Origin: a virus
Direction: 5' to 3' (one strand)
DNA: 64,000 nucleotides
Virus record (IMG/VR): IMGVR_UViG_3300037258_001214
Span: 30,376 to 94,375 of that record
Numbering within the stretch: the stretch's first letter is position 1; every line of letters starts with the position of its first letter. The notes under the pieces are model-generated. The model was not told where the DNA came from. It made no database searches and saw only the letters and a program-made list of their open reading frames with translations. A program made the translations under genes and the position numbers. Below, piece by piece: positions 47,016-55,628 of the stretch.

Positions 47016-49013
47016 ATGGCCACATTCCAGGCGCTCGGCTACCCACTCTGGTGTGATGGCCAAGAGTGGACGTCGCTGCTGTCGCGCCAGCTCGGCGGCG
47101 GCGTGGCCGTCTGGGACTCCAACGCCTCGCAGACCGCGGTCAACCCGCTCGGCGGGGTGATGGGCGGGACCGGCCACCCGCTGCAGGTCGCCCAGCAGGC
47201 CAGCCCGGACCTAAGCGTGCTGGTCAACGCCGGGTACGTGGCCGTGCCGCACCAGACGGCAGGGCACGGGGTCTACCTGTTCGGGCTGCAGGCCCAGTCG
47301 ACGCTGACCATCGCCAGCAACGGGGCGGGCAGCAGCAGGCTTGACCTGATCGTGGCCCGCGTCCACGACCTCGGGAGCGGCTCCAGCTCCTGCGACATCG
47401 AGGTGGTGCAGGGGACCGCGGGAAGCGGGCAGCCCGCCACCCCGTCAGCGGCGCTCCTGCTGGCCGTCGTCACCGTGGCCCCGAGCGCTACCACGATCAC
47501 CACGTCGAACATCGCCGACCAACGGACGTTCACCGTGGCGCCGGGCGGCGTGCTGCCCGCCACGACCTCGGCCGCCCCGCCGCTGTCCCCCGGCCAGGTG
47601 GCCTGGAACACGTCTCTGTCGCTGCTGGAGCGGCTGGCCAGCCCGATCACGCTCACCCAGACCTGGACCGAGGCCGGGACCTACGAGTGGATGTTCCCCG
47701 CTGGCGTGCCCACCTCGGAATGGGAGGCGACCGGTGCCGGGTCGGCCGGCGGCGGCTCCCCTGACAACAACGGGGCCGGAGCAGCTGGCGGCGGCGAATG
47801 GGCAGCCGACACGATCACCGGCACGCCGGGCGTCACAACGCTCACGATCGTCGTGGGCGCCGGGGGAGAGGCCTCGCCGGCAGGCGTGAACACCCCCGGT
47901 ACCGGGACGGCCTCGACCGTCGCAGGCGGCTCGGTGGAGCTCGTGGCGAACCCGGGCCAGCCGGGGACTGCGGACGGTGACGTCGGGGCCGGAGGGACCG
48001 GCAGCACGAACGCCCGGCACAACCATGGCGGCCAGGGCGGGGCGACGCTGCCCGCCGGCGAGGCGGGCGGCGGCGGAGGAGGGTCCGGCGGTCCCGGGTC
48101 GCCCGGCCAGGACGGCGCCACCGCGGCTGGGGCCGAGATCGGCGACGAGACAGGCCAGGGCGGCCAGGGCGCCGCTGCGGTCCCGGGCGGCGGCCCGGGC
48201 GGCCCGGGCGGCAGCTTCGGCGGTCCTGGCTTCGCGCCTGCCACGGGCCCGGGCGGCGGCGGAGGCGGTGCCGGCGGGTCGTCCAGCCCCAGCGGCCCGG
48301 GCCTGGACGGCCAGGTGACCGCCACGTGGGTCGTGCAGCCCGCCGCGCTCACCCCGGTGTTCTCCACCGACTCTGCTGAGGACGACCTGGCCGTCGTGGA
48401 CACCTCCACGGGCGGGGCGGGCAGTTCCGGGCTCACCCCGGCAGCGGGGTCCTCCTACGGCTGGGGGATCGGCTACGGGTCGACGACGTACACCGGGTTC
48501 TTCGGGTTCTTCAGCGGCTTCGACGCGGACGGCAGCGTCGTGCCGCAGATCCAGGTGGAGTTCGACGCGGACGGCCAGACCGATTTCCAGCTCGACGTCA
48601 AATGGGGCCTGGCCGTGCCCGAGGCCGCGGTGGACGCCGCCTCGCCGTCGATCGCTCATGGCCAGTGCCGGATCATCCTGCAGCTTGACGGCGCGGTCCT
48701 GGACACCGTGTACCTGTGCTGCTCAGCGTCGGGTGGGGTCACCAAGCCGGGCGACGGCGGGTGCTTCACCTACTACACCTCGGCCCAGAACGGCACGACT
48801 CCCTCAGCAGGGGTGCACACGGCGACGCTGGCCGTGGAGACGCTGAACACCCTGTCGGGGCAGCTCTCGGGCGCGCACGTCGGGGACCTGGCGTCGGTGG
48901 GCACCAGCCCGCACCCGTTCGGCGGGTCGGCACTGCCGACGGGCTTCACGAACGCGCTGACGGCGGAGAACTGCTCGCTGCGGGTCGCCGGGATCGGGGC
49001 GAGCGCGATATGA
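47016..49013 (+). CDS. Glycine-rich tail fibre protein
   Basis: A 665-residue paralogue of the previous gene: the same N-terminal module ('LSVLVNAGYVAVPHQTAGHGVYLFG', 'SRLDLIVARVHDLGSGSSSCDIEVVQG'), then a long Gly-rich region (about 245-430, 'GGGGGGSGGPGSPGQDGATAA'-like, as in collagen/PE_PGRS-type fibres) and a C-terminal beta domain ('QIQVEFDADGQTDFQLDVKWGL'). Probably a receptor-binding fibre; the Gly-rich shaft is prone to length change. Confidence 0.75.
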   Translation: MATFQALGYPLWCDGQEWTSLLSRQLGGGVAVWDSNASQTAVNPLGGVMGGTGHPLQVAQQASPDLSVLVNAGYVAVPHQTAGHGVYLFGLQAQSTLTIASNGAGSSRLDLIVARVHDLGSGSSSCDIEVVQGTAGSGQPATPSAALLLAVVTVAPSATTITTSNIADQRTFTVAPGGVLPATTSAAPPLSPGQVAWNTSLSLLERLASPITLTQTWTEAGTYEWMFPAGVPTSEWEATGAGSAGGGSPDNNGAGAAGGGEWAADTITGTPGVTTLTIVVGAGGEASPAGVNTPGTGTASTVAGGSVELVANPGQPGTADGDVGAGGTGSTNARHNHGGQGGATLPAGEAGGGGGGSGGPGSPGQDGATAAGAEIGDETGQGGQGAAAVPGGGPGGPGGSFGGPGFAPATGPGGGGGGAGGSSSPSGPGLDGQVTATWVVQPAALTPVFSTDSAEDDLAVVDTSTGGAGSSGLTPAAGSSYGWGIGYGSTTYTGFFGFFSGFDADGSVVPQIQVEFDADGQTDFQLDVKWGLAVPEAAVDAASPSIAHGQCRIILQLDGAVLDTVYLCCSASGGVTKPGDGGCFTYYTSAQNGTTPSAGVHTATLAVETLNTLSGQLSGAHVGDLASVGTSPHPFGGSALPTGFTNALTAENCSLRVAGIGASAI

Positions 49014-50230
49014 CCCTGACCCAGGCGCAGATCCAGCAGTACTACGCCTCAGGCGGCCCGTTCGCTTCGGCCCGGAAATCTGTGTACAGATACCTGACTT
49101 CCAACGTGCTCAGCGGCGCCATCATGGGGGACTGGCTGCCGATGGAGCCTCAGTCGTTCTCCCGCGTCATCAACGGGGCCGGCACCTTCACCGGGGCGCT
49201 GGACCTGATACCGAGCGACCCGGTACGGAACGCGGCCAACCTCGCCGCCATCACCCCCCGCAAGGCGGTCCTGTGGGTGCTGCAGGACGGCACGCCGGTC
49301 TGGAACGGGATCCTGTGGGACTGGATCCCCCAGTCCGTCCTCCAGCAGCAGCTGCAGGTGCAGGCATCCACGGTGGACTCGATCCTCGCCAAGCGGGTCA
49401 TCGAGGCAGACCTCGTGTTCACCGGGGCGGACATCTTCGACATGGCCCGGGGGATCATCCAGTACGCCCTGTCGAAGTCACCGAACGGGCAGGTCGCGGG
49501 CATCACCTACACGCAGGGCACCTGCGGGGTGACGGACTCGCTGACGTTCGACGGTTCCCAGAACCAGATGGCCTCCGACGCGCTCGGCACGCTGGTGACG
49601 ACCTACGGGATCGAGTACGCGTTCCGGCCCTATATGGACGCCGGCGGCAACCTGCGGACCAGCGTCGACCTCGGCTACCCGGCGCTCGGCCAGCCTTACC
49701 CGGCCTCCGGCCTGGCCTACAGCTTCCCCGGCAACCTGCTGGACTACCGGTTCACCGCAACCGGCTCGTCCGGCGCAAACCGGGTCATCGCCACCGCCCA
49801 GAACTCGAACGGCTCCGGATCCGCCGACCCCAGCACGGCGCTGGCCGGATCCGCGATCGACTCGGCGGACATCGGGAACGGCTACCCGCTGACCGAGGAG
49901 GCCGTGTCAGCGACCGGGGTCACGCTCACCACCGATTCCCAGCTCGACGACTACGCCGCCGGGGTCCTGCCGAGCGTGACGGCAACTCAGCTGGCCCCGC
50001 TGGTGGTGCTCGGCAACGGGCAGTATCCGCCGGTCAACGTGACGCAGCTGGGCTCCTACGCTTCCGTGGCGTTCACCAGCGCCGAGCACCCCGCCGGCCC
50101 GGCCGGCGAGCCAGGGTTCACCGGAACGGGCCGGGTCGTGTCCTGGACCGTCTACCCGCCCACATCCCAGCAGGCGGAATATGCCTGGATCCAGCTGGGC
50201 GCCATGCCGTTCGAGGGGAGCACCCTGTGA
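49010..50230 (+). CDS. Minor tail protein, baseplate hub-like
   Basis: A 406-residue protein: 'ASARKSVYRYLTSNVLSGAIMGDWLPMEPQSFSRVINGAGTFTGALDL' (parts), 'AVLWVLQDGTPVWNGILWDW', 'STVDSILAKRVIEADLVFTGADIFDMARGIIQYAL' and 'IEYAFRPYMDAGGNLRTSVDLGYP'. This matches the hub/'minor tail' proteins of actinophages that follow the distal tail gene. ATG overlaps the previous stop (ATGA). Confidence 0.72.
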   Translation: MTLTQAQIQQYYASGGPFASARKSVYRYLTSNVLSGAIMGDWLPMEPQSFSRVINGAGTFTGALDLIPSDPVRNAANLAAITPRKAVLWVLQDGTPVWNGILWDWIPQSVLQQQLQVQASTVDSILAKRVIEADLVFTGADIFDMARGIIQYALSKSPNGQVAGITYTQGTCGVTDSLTFDGSQNQMASDALGTLVTTYGIEYAFRPYMDAGGNLRTSVDLGYPALGQPYPASGLAYSFPGNLLDYRFTATGSSGANRVIATAQNSNGSGSADPSTALAGSAIDSADIGNGYPLTEEAVSATGVTLTTDSQLDDYAAGVLPSVTATQLAPLVVLGNGQYPPVNVTQLGSYASVAFTSAEHPAGPAGEPGFTGTGRVVSWTVYPPTSQQAEYAWIQLGAMPFEGSTL

Positions 50231-50889
50231 AGTTCCCCAACCAGCTGCAGAACCGCGCCGCGGCGACCATCGCGCAGACGGCGAGGCTGGTCACCACCGC
50301 CCACCAGCGGCTCAACACGATCGGGTCCCAGGTCTCGTCGCTGACTCCCGGCGACTGGGAAGCCCTCACCCTGGACGCCGGCTGGTCGAACGTCTCCGGC
50401 TACATCCCCGCGCAGGTCAGGATCCTCCAGAACGGGCTGGCCCAGCTCGTCGGCCACATCCAGGGCGGCACGACGACCAACGGGACGACGATCGCCACCC
50501 TCGGTGCCGGGTTCTACAACCCGGAGCACGCCCACTCGTTCACCGCGAACGTCCTGGCCGGGGCCGCCGCGGTATCGGTGGCGGGCACGATCAGCGGCAC
50601 GACCGACAACAACGGCCTGACCGACTCCAGCACGGGAGGGCAATCGGGCATCGTCGTGGCCGGCAATCCGACCAGCAGCGCCCATGAGCACTTCCCGGGA
50701 ACCTACGACGTCAACAACGCGGCCCACCAGCACACCAACCTGTCCGGCGGCCAGGTGCCCGCAACGCCGGTCAACTACAACACGGTGATCCTGTCGCTCA
50801 GCACGAGCGGGGTCCTCACCATCCAGAACTGCCCGGCCGCGGCGACGCAGATCAGCTTCAACGAGAACCTGCCGCTCGTGACCTCGTAA
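50227..50889 (+). CDS. Minor tail protein
   Basis: A 220-residue protein with a helical N-terminus ('NRAAATIAQTARLVTTAHQRLNTIGSQVSSL') and a His/Asn/Thr-rich beta C-terminus ('EHAHSFTANVLAGAAAVSVAG', 'AAHQHTNLSGG'). The 'HxH' repeats are often metal-binding in fibre tips. GTG start overlaps the previous stop. It is the last gene before leader H. Confidence 0.65.
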   Translation: MKFPNQLQNRAAATIAQTARLVTTAHQRLNTIGSQVSSLTPGDWEALTLDAGWSNVSGYIPAQVRILQNGLAQLVGHIQGGTTTNGTTIATLGAGFYNPEHAHSFTANVLAGAAAVSVAGTISGTTDNNGLTDSSTGGQSGIVVAGNPTSSAHEHFPGTYDVNNAAHQHTNLSGGQVPATPVNYNTVILSLSTSGVLTIQNCPAAATQISFNENLPLVTS

Positions 50890-50921
50890 GCCTCCCGGCT
50901 GTACCTTTAGATCAGCAGAGC

Positions 50922-50956
50922 GCCGCAACGGCCGCGCAGGAACGACCCGGAACGGG
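50922..50956 (+). promoter_or_regulatory. Tandem-hairpin leader, site H
   Basis: GCCG-CAA-CGGC (50922-50932), 13 nt, CCCG-GAA-CGGG (50946-50956), 46 nt before ATG 51003. GGGAAAGGA serves as SD. Confidence 0.7.
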
Positions 50957-51002
50957 TGCCGACGATAACCGCACCCCCCCACCGGGAAAGGATCCCGCGC
51001 AC

Positions 51003-51587
51003 ATGCCCAGCGACACCATCATCAACTGGTCCGCCCACGCCCGGATCGCCAAGTACTCACCGGACCAGGTCGCGTACGCGGTCCGCACGCTCGGCTACGA
51101 GCCGCCCGGCCACAAGCTCTCCCTGATCTTCAAGGAGCCCGAGGACGGGATCACCGAGGAGCCCGGCAACCTGCTCGTCACCGTGGGCCTGAACCTGCTC
51201 ACCGAGCTGATCGAGGGCGGCGGCGGGACGCCGTTCGCGCACGCGGACGCGATCATCGGCGTCGGGGCGGGCACCACCACGGCGGTCATCGGCGACACGG
51301 CGCTCACCGACGACAACACCGCGAACGCCTACTACCAGCAGGCGGACGCGTCGTTCCCGACGCAGTCCAACGGGGTGATCACGGCCCAGGCCACGTTCGC
51401 GAGCGGCAACGCCAACTTCGCGTGGCAGGAGTGGTGCCTGGCCACCGGCTCAGGCGGCATCACCGCAGGTGACCACCTGTCTGCGGTCGCTACGTCGGTG
51501 ATCATGCTCAATCATAAAGTAGCCAGCTTGGGCACCAAGGCTTCGGGCGCAAGTTGGGTTTTTACGGCAACTTGCACCCTTAGTTGA
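51003..51587 (+). CDS. Tail protein whose 3' end is AT-rich next to an HNH gene
   Basis: A 194-residue protein, 'INWSAHARIAKYSPDQVAYAVRTLGYEPPGHKLSLIF', then a conserved beta region ('TPFAHADAIIGVGAGTTTAVIGDTALTDD', 'ANFAWQEWCLATGSGG'). Such proteins occur in tail regions of actinophages. The last ~27 codons from about 51507 (AAT CAT AAA GTA; GTT TTT ACG GCA ACT) change to AT-ending codons, just before the HNH endonuclease gene. This suggests the end was replaced together with that gene. Confidence 0.7.
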   Translation: MPSDTIINWSAHARIAKYSPDQVAYAVRTLGYEPPGHKLSLIFKEPEDGITEEPGNLLVTVGLNLLTELIEGGGGTPFAHADAIIGVGAGTTTAVIGDTALTDDNTANAYYQQADASFPTQSNGVITAQATFASGNANFAWQEWCLATGSGGITAGDHLSAVATSVIMLNHKVASLGTKASGASWVFTATCTLS

Positions 51588-51617
51588 TCTTGAAAAACTT
51601 GTAGTACAGTGTCGTCC

Positions 51618-52442
51618 ATGACGACCGCTCACAAGTGGCCCGAGCTCTACGATCCCGAGTGGATGCATGAGCACTACACCGTGCAGAAGATGACCATGTA
51701 CGACATTGCGGAGTTGGTCGGATGCAATGACGGCACGGTTTACTACGCCATGCGCAAGATCGGCCTCCAGGCGCGGCCGAACACCCAGCGGCTGGCGAAG
51801 TTCAAGCGCAAGCGGTGCCGGGCATGCCGCGAGATGTTCCAGCCGACGGCGACCTGTCATCTGTACTGCTCGGACCGGTGCCAGCCGCAGGTCGCGCGGA
51901 TGCGGCACACCTGCGCGACCTGCGGGACGGAGTTCGAGGCCAGGGTGCCGCGCTGGCGGTATTACTCCCAGAAGTTCTGCTCGGCAGAGCATCGGCAGGA
52001 ATACCTTCAGAACGACCCGGGCCGGCTGCGGCGCAGAGTCGCCGACGGCGGCTATATCCACATCCGCGTCGGCGTCGGGTATCCGGGAGCATTTGCCAGC
52101 GGCTACATGCCCGAGCATCGCTGGGTCATGGAGCAACGGCTAGGGCGCAGCCTCCTGCCGGCCGAGGAAGTCCACCACCGGAACGGGCACCGGGACGATA
52201 ATGACCGCTGCCCTGTGTGCCCGTTCAGCGTGGCGCCCGCCAAAGTCCGGGGTGACCGCCTGCACTGCACCGCATGCGGCTGGGTGAGCGCCAGCCAGCC
52301 CAACCTGGAGCTATGGACCCGATCGCAGCCGCGAGGCCAGCGCGTCGAGGACAAGATTGAGTGGGCGCTCGGGTTCCTGGCCGAGTACGGGCGCGTCAGC
52401 TTCCAGGCGTCCCTGCCGGCCGAAGCCATCGCAGCGTCCTAG
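51618..52442 (+). CDS. HNH homing endonuclease with zinc ribbons and HTH
   Basis: A 274-residue free-standing endonuclease. The N-terminus has an HTH ('MYDIAELVGCNDGTVYYAMRKIGL'). Two zinc-binding stretches follow ('RCRACREMFQ...YCSDRC', 'CATCGTEFEAR...FCSAEH'). The HNH_3-type core is 'MPEHRWVMEQRLGRSLLPAEEVHHRNGHRDDNDRCP' (key parts: EHR, VHHRNG, N-rich), ending with 'NLELWTRSQPRGQRVEDKIEWA'. It would cleave unmodified alleles of the target phage gene to spread itself. Lower GC than neighbours; GTG 51609 is an alternative start. Confidence 0.85.
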   Translation: MTTAHKWPELYDPEWMHEHYTVQKMTMYDIAELVGCNDGTVYYAMRKIGLQARPNTQRLAKFKRKRCRACREMFQPTATCHLYCSDRCQPQVARMRHTCATCGTEFEARVPRWRYYSQKFCSAEHRQEYLQNDPGRLRRRVADGGYIHIRVGVGYPGAFASGYMPEHRWVMEQRLGRSLLPAEEVHHRNGHRDDNDRCPVCPFSVAPAKVRGDRLHCTACGWVSASQPNLELWTRSQPRGQRVEDKIEWALGFLAEYGRVSFQASLPAEAIAAS

Positions 52443-52452
52443 CATTGCCTTA

Positions 52453-52490
52453 GCGCCGCAACGGCGCACCGCAGGACGACCCGGAACGGG
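52453..52490 (+). promoter_or_regulatory. Tandem-hairpin leader, site I
   Basis: GCGCCG-CAA-CGGCGC (52453-52467, perfect 6-bp stem), 12 nt, CCCG-GAA-CGGG (52480-52490), then CGGGAGG at 52512 and a 15-codon frame from ATG 52526. The next rightward gene is now 53034, because a reversed gene separates them. Confidence 0.7.
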
Positions 52491-52503
52491 TGACCAGCCC
52501 CTT

Positions 52504-53004
52504 TCACCGTTCCGGGAGGCGGGCCATGCGCGCAGCCGGCTCGCTTCCGGTCGCGGCTAAGGGCCGGGCGTGACCCGCCGGCTGGCGGCCGGCGTCCGAC
52601 GCCAGGTCCCCGATGTACGCCCCGGGGATGCCGAAGTGCAGGCGCTGCACCTCTGTCCCGGCCGGCAGGCCGTACTCGGCGCTCTGGTCCCGGGAAGCGC
52701 TCCAGGTCGTCTCGAATACCACGCGACGGGCGCCGCGCATCCCGGCACGCAGGCCGTCCGGGAAGTCCACGGTGAAGTACCCGTACGGCTGCGGGCCGTC
52801 CATCCGCAGCCGGACGTGCAGGACGTCGCCGCGGACCTCGGTCTCATATGCCGCCGGCTGCAAGGAGGCCGGCGCGGGGGAGAGGACGGTGCACCGGACG
52901 GGGGCGTCCCGGCTGCGGCGGCACCAGGCCTGAACGCTCGCCCTGCGCCTGGCGGGCATCAGCGGACGGCGCGCAAGCCAGTAGATCGCCCTGGTCGTGA
53001 CCAT
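52504..53004 (-). CDS. Reversed cargo gene of unknown function
   Basis: A 166-residue protein: a basic Arg-rich N-terminus, then 'YETEVRGDVLHVRLRMDGPQPYGYFTVDFPDGLRAGMRGARRVVFETTWSASRDQSA' (parts) with real-protein composition. Not recognised. It is the only leftward gene among the tail genes. ATG 53004 has no SD, but GATAAT (53011-53016, minus strand) lies 6 nt upstream, so it may be a leaderless, independently expressed moron gene. Confidence 0.6.
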   Translation of the reverse strand: MVTTRAIYWLARRPLMPARRRASVQAWCRRSRDAPVRCTVLSPAPASLQPAAYETEVRGDVLHVRLRMDGPQPYGYFTVDFPDGLRAGMRGARRVVFETTWSASRDQSAEYGLPAGTEVQRLHFGIPGAYIGDLASDAGRQPAGHARPLAATGSEPAARMARLPER

Positions 53005-53033
53005 GCGGCGATTATCCCGCAAGGGGCGCTCCG

Positions 53034-55277
53034 GTGACCACCTGGCGGCTGATGGACGGCGCCTCCGGGCGCCCCGGGGTCGGCTCGTCCGGCACCCAGC
53101 CGCCCACGGGCCCGACCTCCTACTCCGGTCCCTACGTCGCCGGGACCGTCTTCCAGGTCACCGCAGGCGGCCTGTGGTTTCAGGGCTACTGGTGGTGGTG
53201 CCCGCCCGGAGGTGACACCGGGGCTCAGAAGTTCGCGTTGTGGTCCCTGGACGGGGCCGCCAGCGGGGTCCTGATCTCCGCGAGCGTGGTTGCGTCGGGC
53301 ACGCTCACGGCGAACGCGTTCAACTTCGTGCCGGTCTCCGCCCCGATCCAGTTGGCCATAGGCACCGAGTACCTGGCCGCGACCGGGTACACCGCCAGCG
53401 CGGGATTCCCGCTGACCGCCAACCAGTTCGGCAGCGGCGACCCGTACAGCAGCGGAATCGTCAACGGGCCGCTGACCGGCCTGTCCGACGGAGACGGCGG
53501 CGGCGGCGGGACCGCCACCCGGTTCACGCCGCAGGGCATATTCGGCACCGGCGGCTCGGACCCGTCGACGACGATGCCCGCGTCCGGATTCGACTCCGGC
53601 AACTTCTGGGTCGACGTCCAGGTCACCGACACCGCCCCGGGCGGCTACACCGGGTCCTTCCGGATCTGGCCGGCCAAGTACGACATTGTCGCCACCGGTA
53701 CCGGTACCGACTCGCCTGATAACTACATCCTGGGCACCGAGTTCACGCTCTCCGAGGCCTGCACGCTGAACAACGTCTGGTTCTACAGCCCCAGCGGCGC
53801 GACGCAGCTCCCCACCCAGTGCGCTGTCTGGGACGTGTCGTCGCAGACGATGGTGTCCGGCACGCTGAAAACGTCGCCAGGCTGGTCCGGAGCTGCGGGA
53901 TCCGGATGGGTGTCCGCGAGCTACAGCGGTGTCACCTTGGCCGTAGGTGATTACAAGGTCTCCGTCTGGAACAGCGCCGCATCGCCGTCCGGGTGGAACG
54001 AATACACGATCGACTACTTCACCACCGGGGACGGCGGGTCAGGTATCACCACCGGGCCGATCAGCGTCCCGCCCGCATCGACGGCGACCAGCCCCGGCCA
54101 GTGCACCTACCAGACCTCCTCGGCTACGTTCGCGTACCCCGACCTGTACGTGGCGGCAGAAGGCCAGTCGTACTGGGTCGATGCGGAGGTCACCCCGGCC
54201 GCCTCCACGCCCGTCTCCGGCGCCGACACCGGCTCTGGAGCCGATGCGGGGTCAGTAACGGCAGGCCTCAGCGGGGCCGATGCCGGGTCCGGGGCCGATG
54301 CGGGAACCGTGGCGGTCAGCGACAGCGATGCGGGCAGCGGGGCCGATGCCTCCGGCATCGCCGCAACCCCGAGCGGGGCCGATGCGGGGAGCGGCGCGGA
54401 CTCGGCTACGGTCACCGTCAGCGGCGCCGACACGGGCACGGGGGCCGAGTCCTCGTCGATCGCGGCCACGCTGAGCGGCAGCGACAGCGGGTCGGGGGAC
54501 GACTCGGCCGCCATCGGCGTCAGCGATGCCGAGACGGCCTCGGGGGCCGATACCGGCACGCTGATCGCCACCCTGGCCGGCGGCGATACCGGGAGCGGGG
54601 CCGAGACGGCGCTGGCCGCCGTGGCGGACTCCGACGCGGGCTCAGGCGCTGATGCCGGGTCGGCAGAAGCCGCGGTCGCCAGCGGTGATACGGGCGCCGG
54701 CCTGGACGCCGCGGCGATCGCGGTCAGCGATGCGGACGCTGGCTCAGGTGCGGACAGCGGCAGCACCGCGGCGGCGCTCAGCGGCACCGAGACGGGGGGC
54801 GGGGCCGACTCGGGCGTCATCGGGGTAGCGGGCACCGAGACGGGCTCGGGTGCGGACCTCGGGACCGTGGTCCTGGGCGCGGCTGACACCGACACCGGGT
54901 CAGCAGCCGACGCCGGATCAGTATCGGCCAGCCCGGGCGGCGCCGACACAGGAGGCGGGGCAGACGCCGGCCAGGTCGCCGTCTCCGGCCCGGACGCTGG
55001 TGCGGGCGCCGATGCCGGGAGCGTCGCGGTCGTCAGCTCCGATGCGGGCTCGGCCGCGGACGCGAGTTCGGAAACGGCAACTGTCACCGGTGCCGACACC
55101 GGCCTAGCTGCCGACACCGGGTCGGTCAGCCTGCCGGGCGCGGAGGGCCGGCTCCGCGCCTCGCTGCTCGGCGGCTCCGCTGTCCTCACCGCCTCCTACG
55201 GCGGTACCGCAACCCTGGCCCGCGCCTACGCCGGGACCGCATCCAACGCCAACGAATACGCCGGGAGCGCCTCATGA
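53034..55277 (+). CDS. Tail fibre with DUF4082-like domains and long acidic repeats
   Basis: A 747-residue virion protein. Residues about 1-210 and 215-390 each resemble a DUF4082 domain ('GGLWFQGYWWWCPPGGDTGAQKFALWSLDG', 'ACTLNNVWFYSPSGATQLPTQCAVWDV', parts). Residues 394-700 hold about 18 units of 'S-G-A-D-x-G-S-G-A-D-x-x-x-V-x-V'. The C-terminus is Ala/Thr/Tyr-rich. DUF4082 modules are carbohydrate-binding-like and common in actinomycete surface proteins. Likely a receptor-binding fibre. GTG start; GTGA-type overlap with the next gene. Confidence 0.75.
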   Translation: MTTWRLMDGASGRPGVGSSGTQPPTGPTSYSGPYVAGTVFQVTAGGLWFQGYWWWCPPGGDTGAQKFALWSLDGAASGVLISASVVASGTLTANAFNFVPVSAPIQLAIGTEYLAATGYTASAGFPLTANQFGSGDPYSSGIVNGPLTGLSDGDGGGGGTATRFTPQGIFGTGGSDPSTTMPASGFDSGNFWVDVQVTDTAPGGYTGSFRIWPAKYDIVATGTGTDSPDNYILGTEFTLSEACTLNNVWFYSPSGATQLPTQCAVWDVSSQTMVSGTLKTSPGWSGAAGSGWVSASYSGVTLAVGDYKVSVWNSAASPSGWNEYTIDYFTTGDGGSGITTGPISVPPASTATSPGQCTYQTSSATFAYPDLYVAAEGQSYWVDAEVTPAASTPVSGADTGSGADAGSVTAGLSGADAGSGADAGTVAVSDSDAGSGADASGIAATPSGADAGSGADSATVTVSGADTGTGAESSSIAATLSGSDSGSGDDSAAIGVSDAETASGADTGTLIATLAGGDTGSGAETALAAVADSDAGSGADAGSAEAAVASGDTGAGLDAAAIAVSDADAGSGADSGSTAAALSGTETGGGADSGVIGVAGTETGSGADLGTVVLGAADTDTGSAADAGSVSASPGGADTGGGADAGQVAVSGPDAGAGADAGSVAVVSSDAGSAADASSETATVTGADTGLAADTGSVSLPGAEGRLRASLLGGSAVLTASYGGTATLARAYAGTASNANEYAGSAS
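54212..55135 (+). repeat. Tandem coding repeats (D-x-G-S-G-A-D units)
   Basis: About 18 imperfect units of 16-18 codons, consensus 'SGADTGSGADAGSVAV' alternating with 'SGADAGSGADASGIAATL'. Units differ enough to suggest old expansion; nucleotides are GC-rich and may recombine. Confidence 0.8.
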
Positions 55278-55612
55278 GCCTTCGCTTCGACCTGTCCGGG
55301 GTCGCTGGCAACGACCTGGAGTTCGAGTTCGCCCTGACCTACAACGGGATCCCGCTGAACCTGTCCGGCTACATGCTGGCCGTCTACCTCAAGGCCTCGG
55401 CGACGACGCCGGACGCCCTGGCCAGCGTCTTCGGGTCCGGCACCGGGCTCACGATCACCGACGCCTCGGTAGCCCAGTTCACCTGGGCGATCCCGCGTGC
55501 CGACACGGCGCTAGCCGCGCCCGGATCGCTGTGGTACCGGGTCGACGTCACCGACCCGGACTCGAACGTGGCCACCGCCATGTTCGGCGCGCTGAACCTG
55601 GCGGCGGCCTGA
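55274..55612 (+). CDS. Small tail-associated beta protein
   Basis: A 112-residue protein: 'LRFDLSGVAGNDLEFEFALTYNGIPLNLSGYMLAVYLKA' and 'AAPGSLWYRVDVTDPDSNVATAMFGALNL' (parts), an Ig-like or BppU-type domain. Located between two fibre genes. ATG overlaps the previous stop (ATGA). Confidence 0.65.
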   Translation: MSLRFDLSGVAGNDLEFEFALTYNGIPLNLSGYMLAVYLKASATTPDALASVFGSGTGLTITDASVAQFTWAIPRADTALAAPGSLWYRVDVTDPDSNVATAMFGALNLAAA

Positions 55613-55628
55613 TGGCAGGTGATAGCGG

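Noticed and set aside
47445-48659. 404-codon minus-strand frame opposite the Gly-rich fibre
   Set aside because: Low-complexity Ala/Gly/Arg/Pro product arising from the Gly-rich coding repeats on the plus strand.
52570-53037. 155-codon plus-strand frame opposite the reversed cargo gene
   Set aside because: Composition is antisense-like; the minus-strand product has the more protein-like sequence.
54212-55135. CRISPR-like array
   Set aside because: The repeats are in-frame protein repeats of variable sequence without constant spacers; no cas genes are present.
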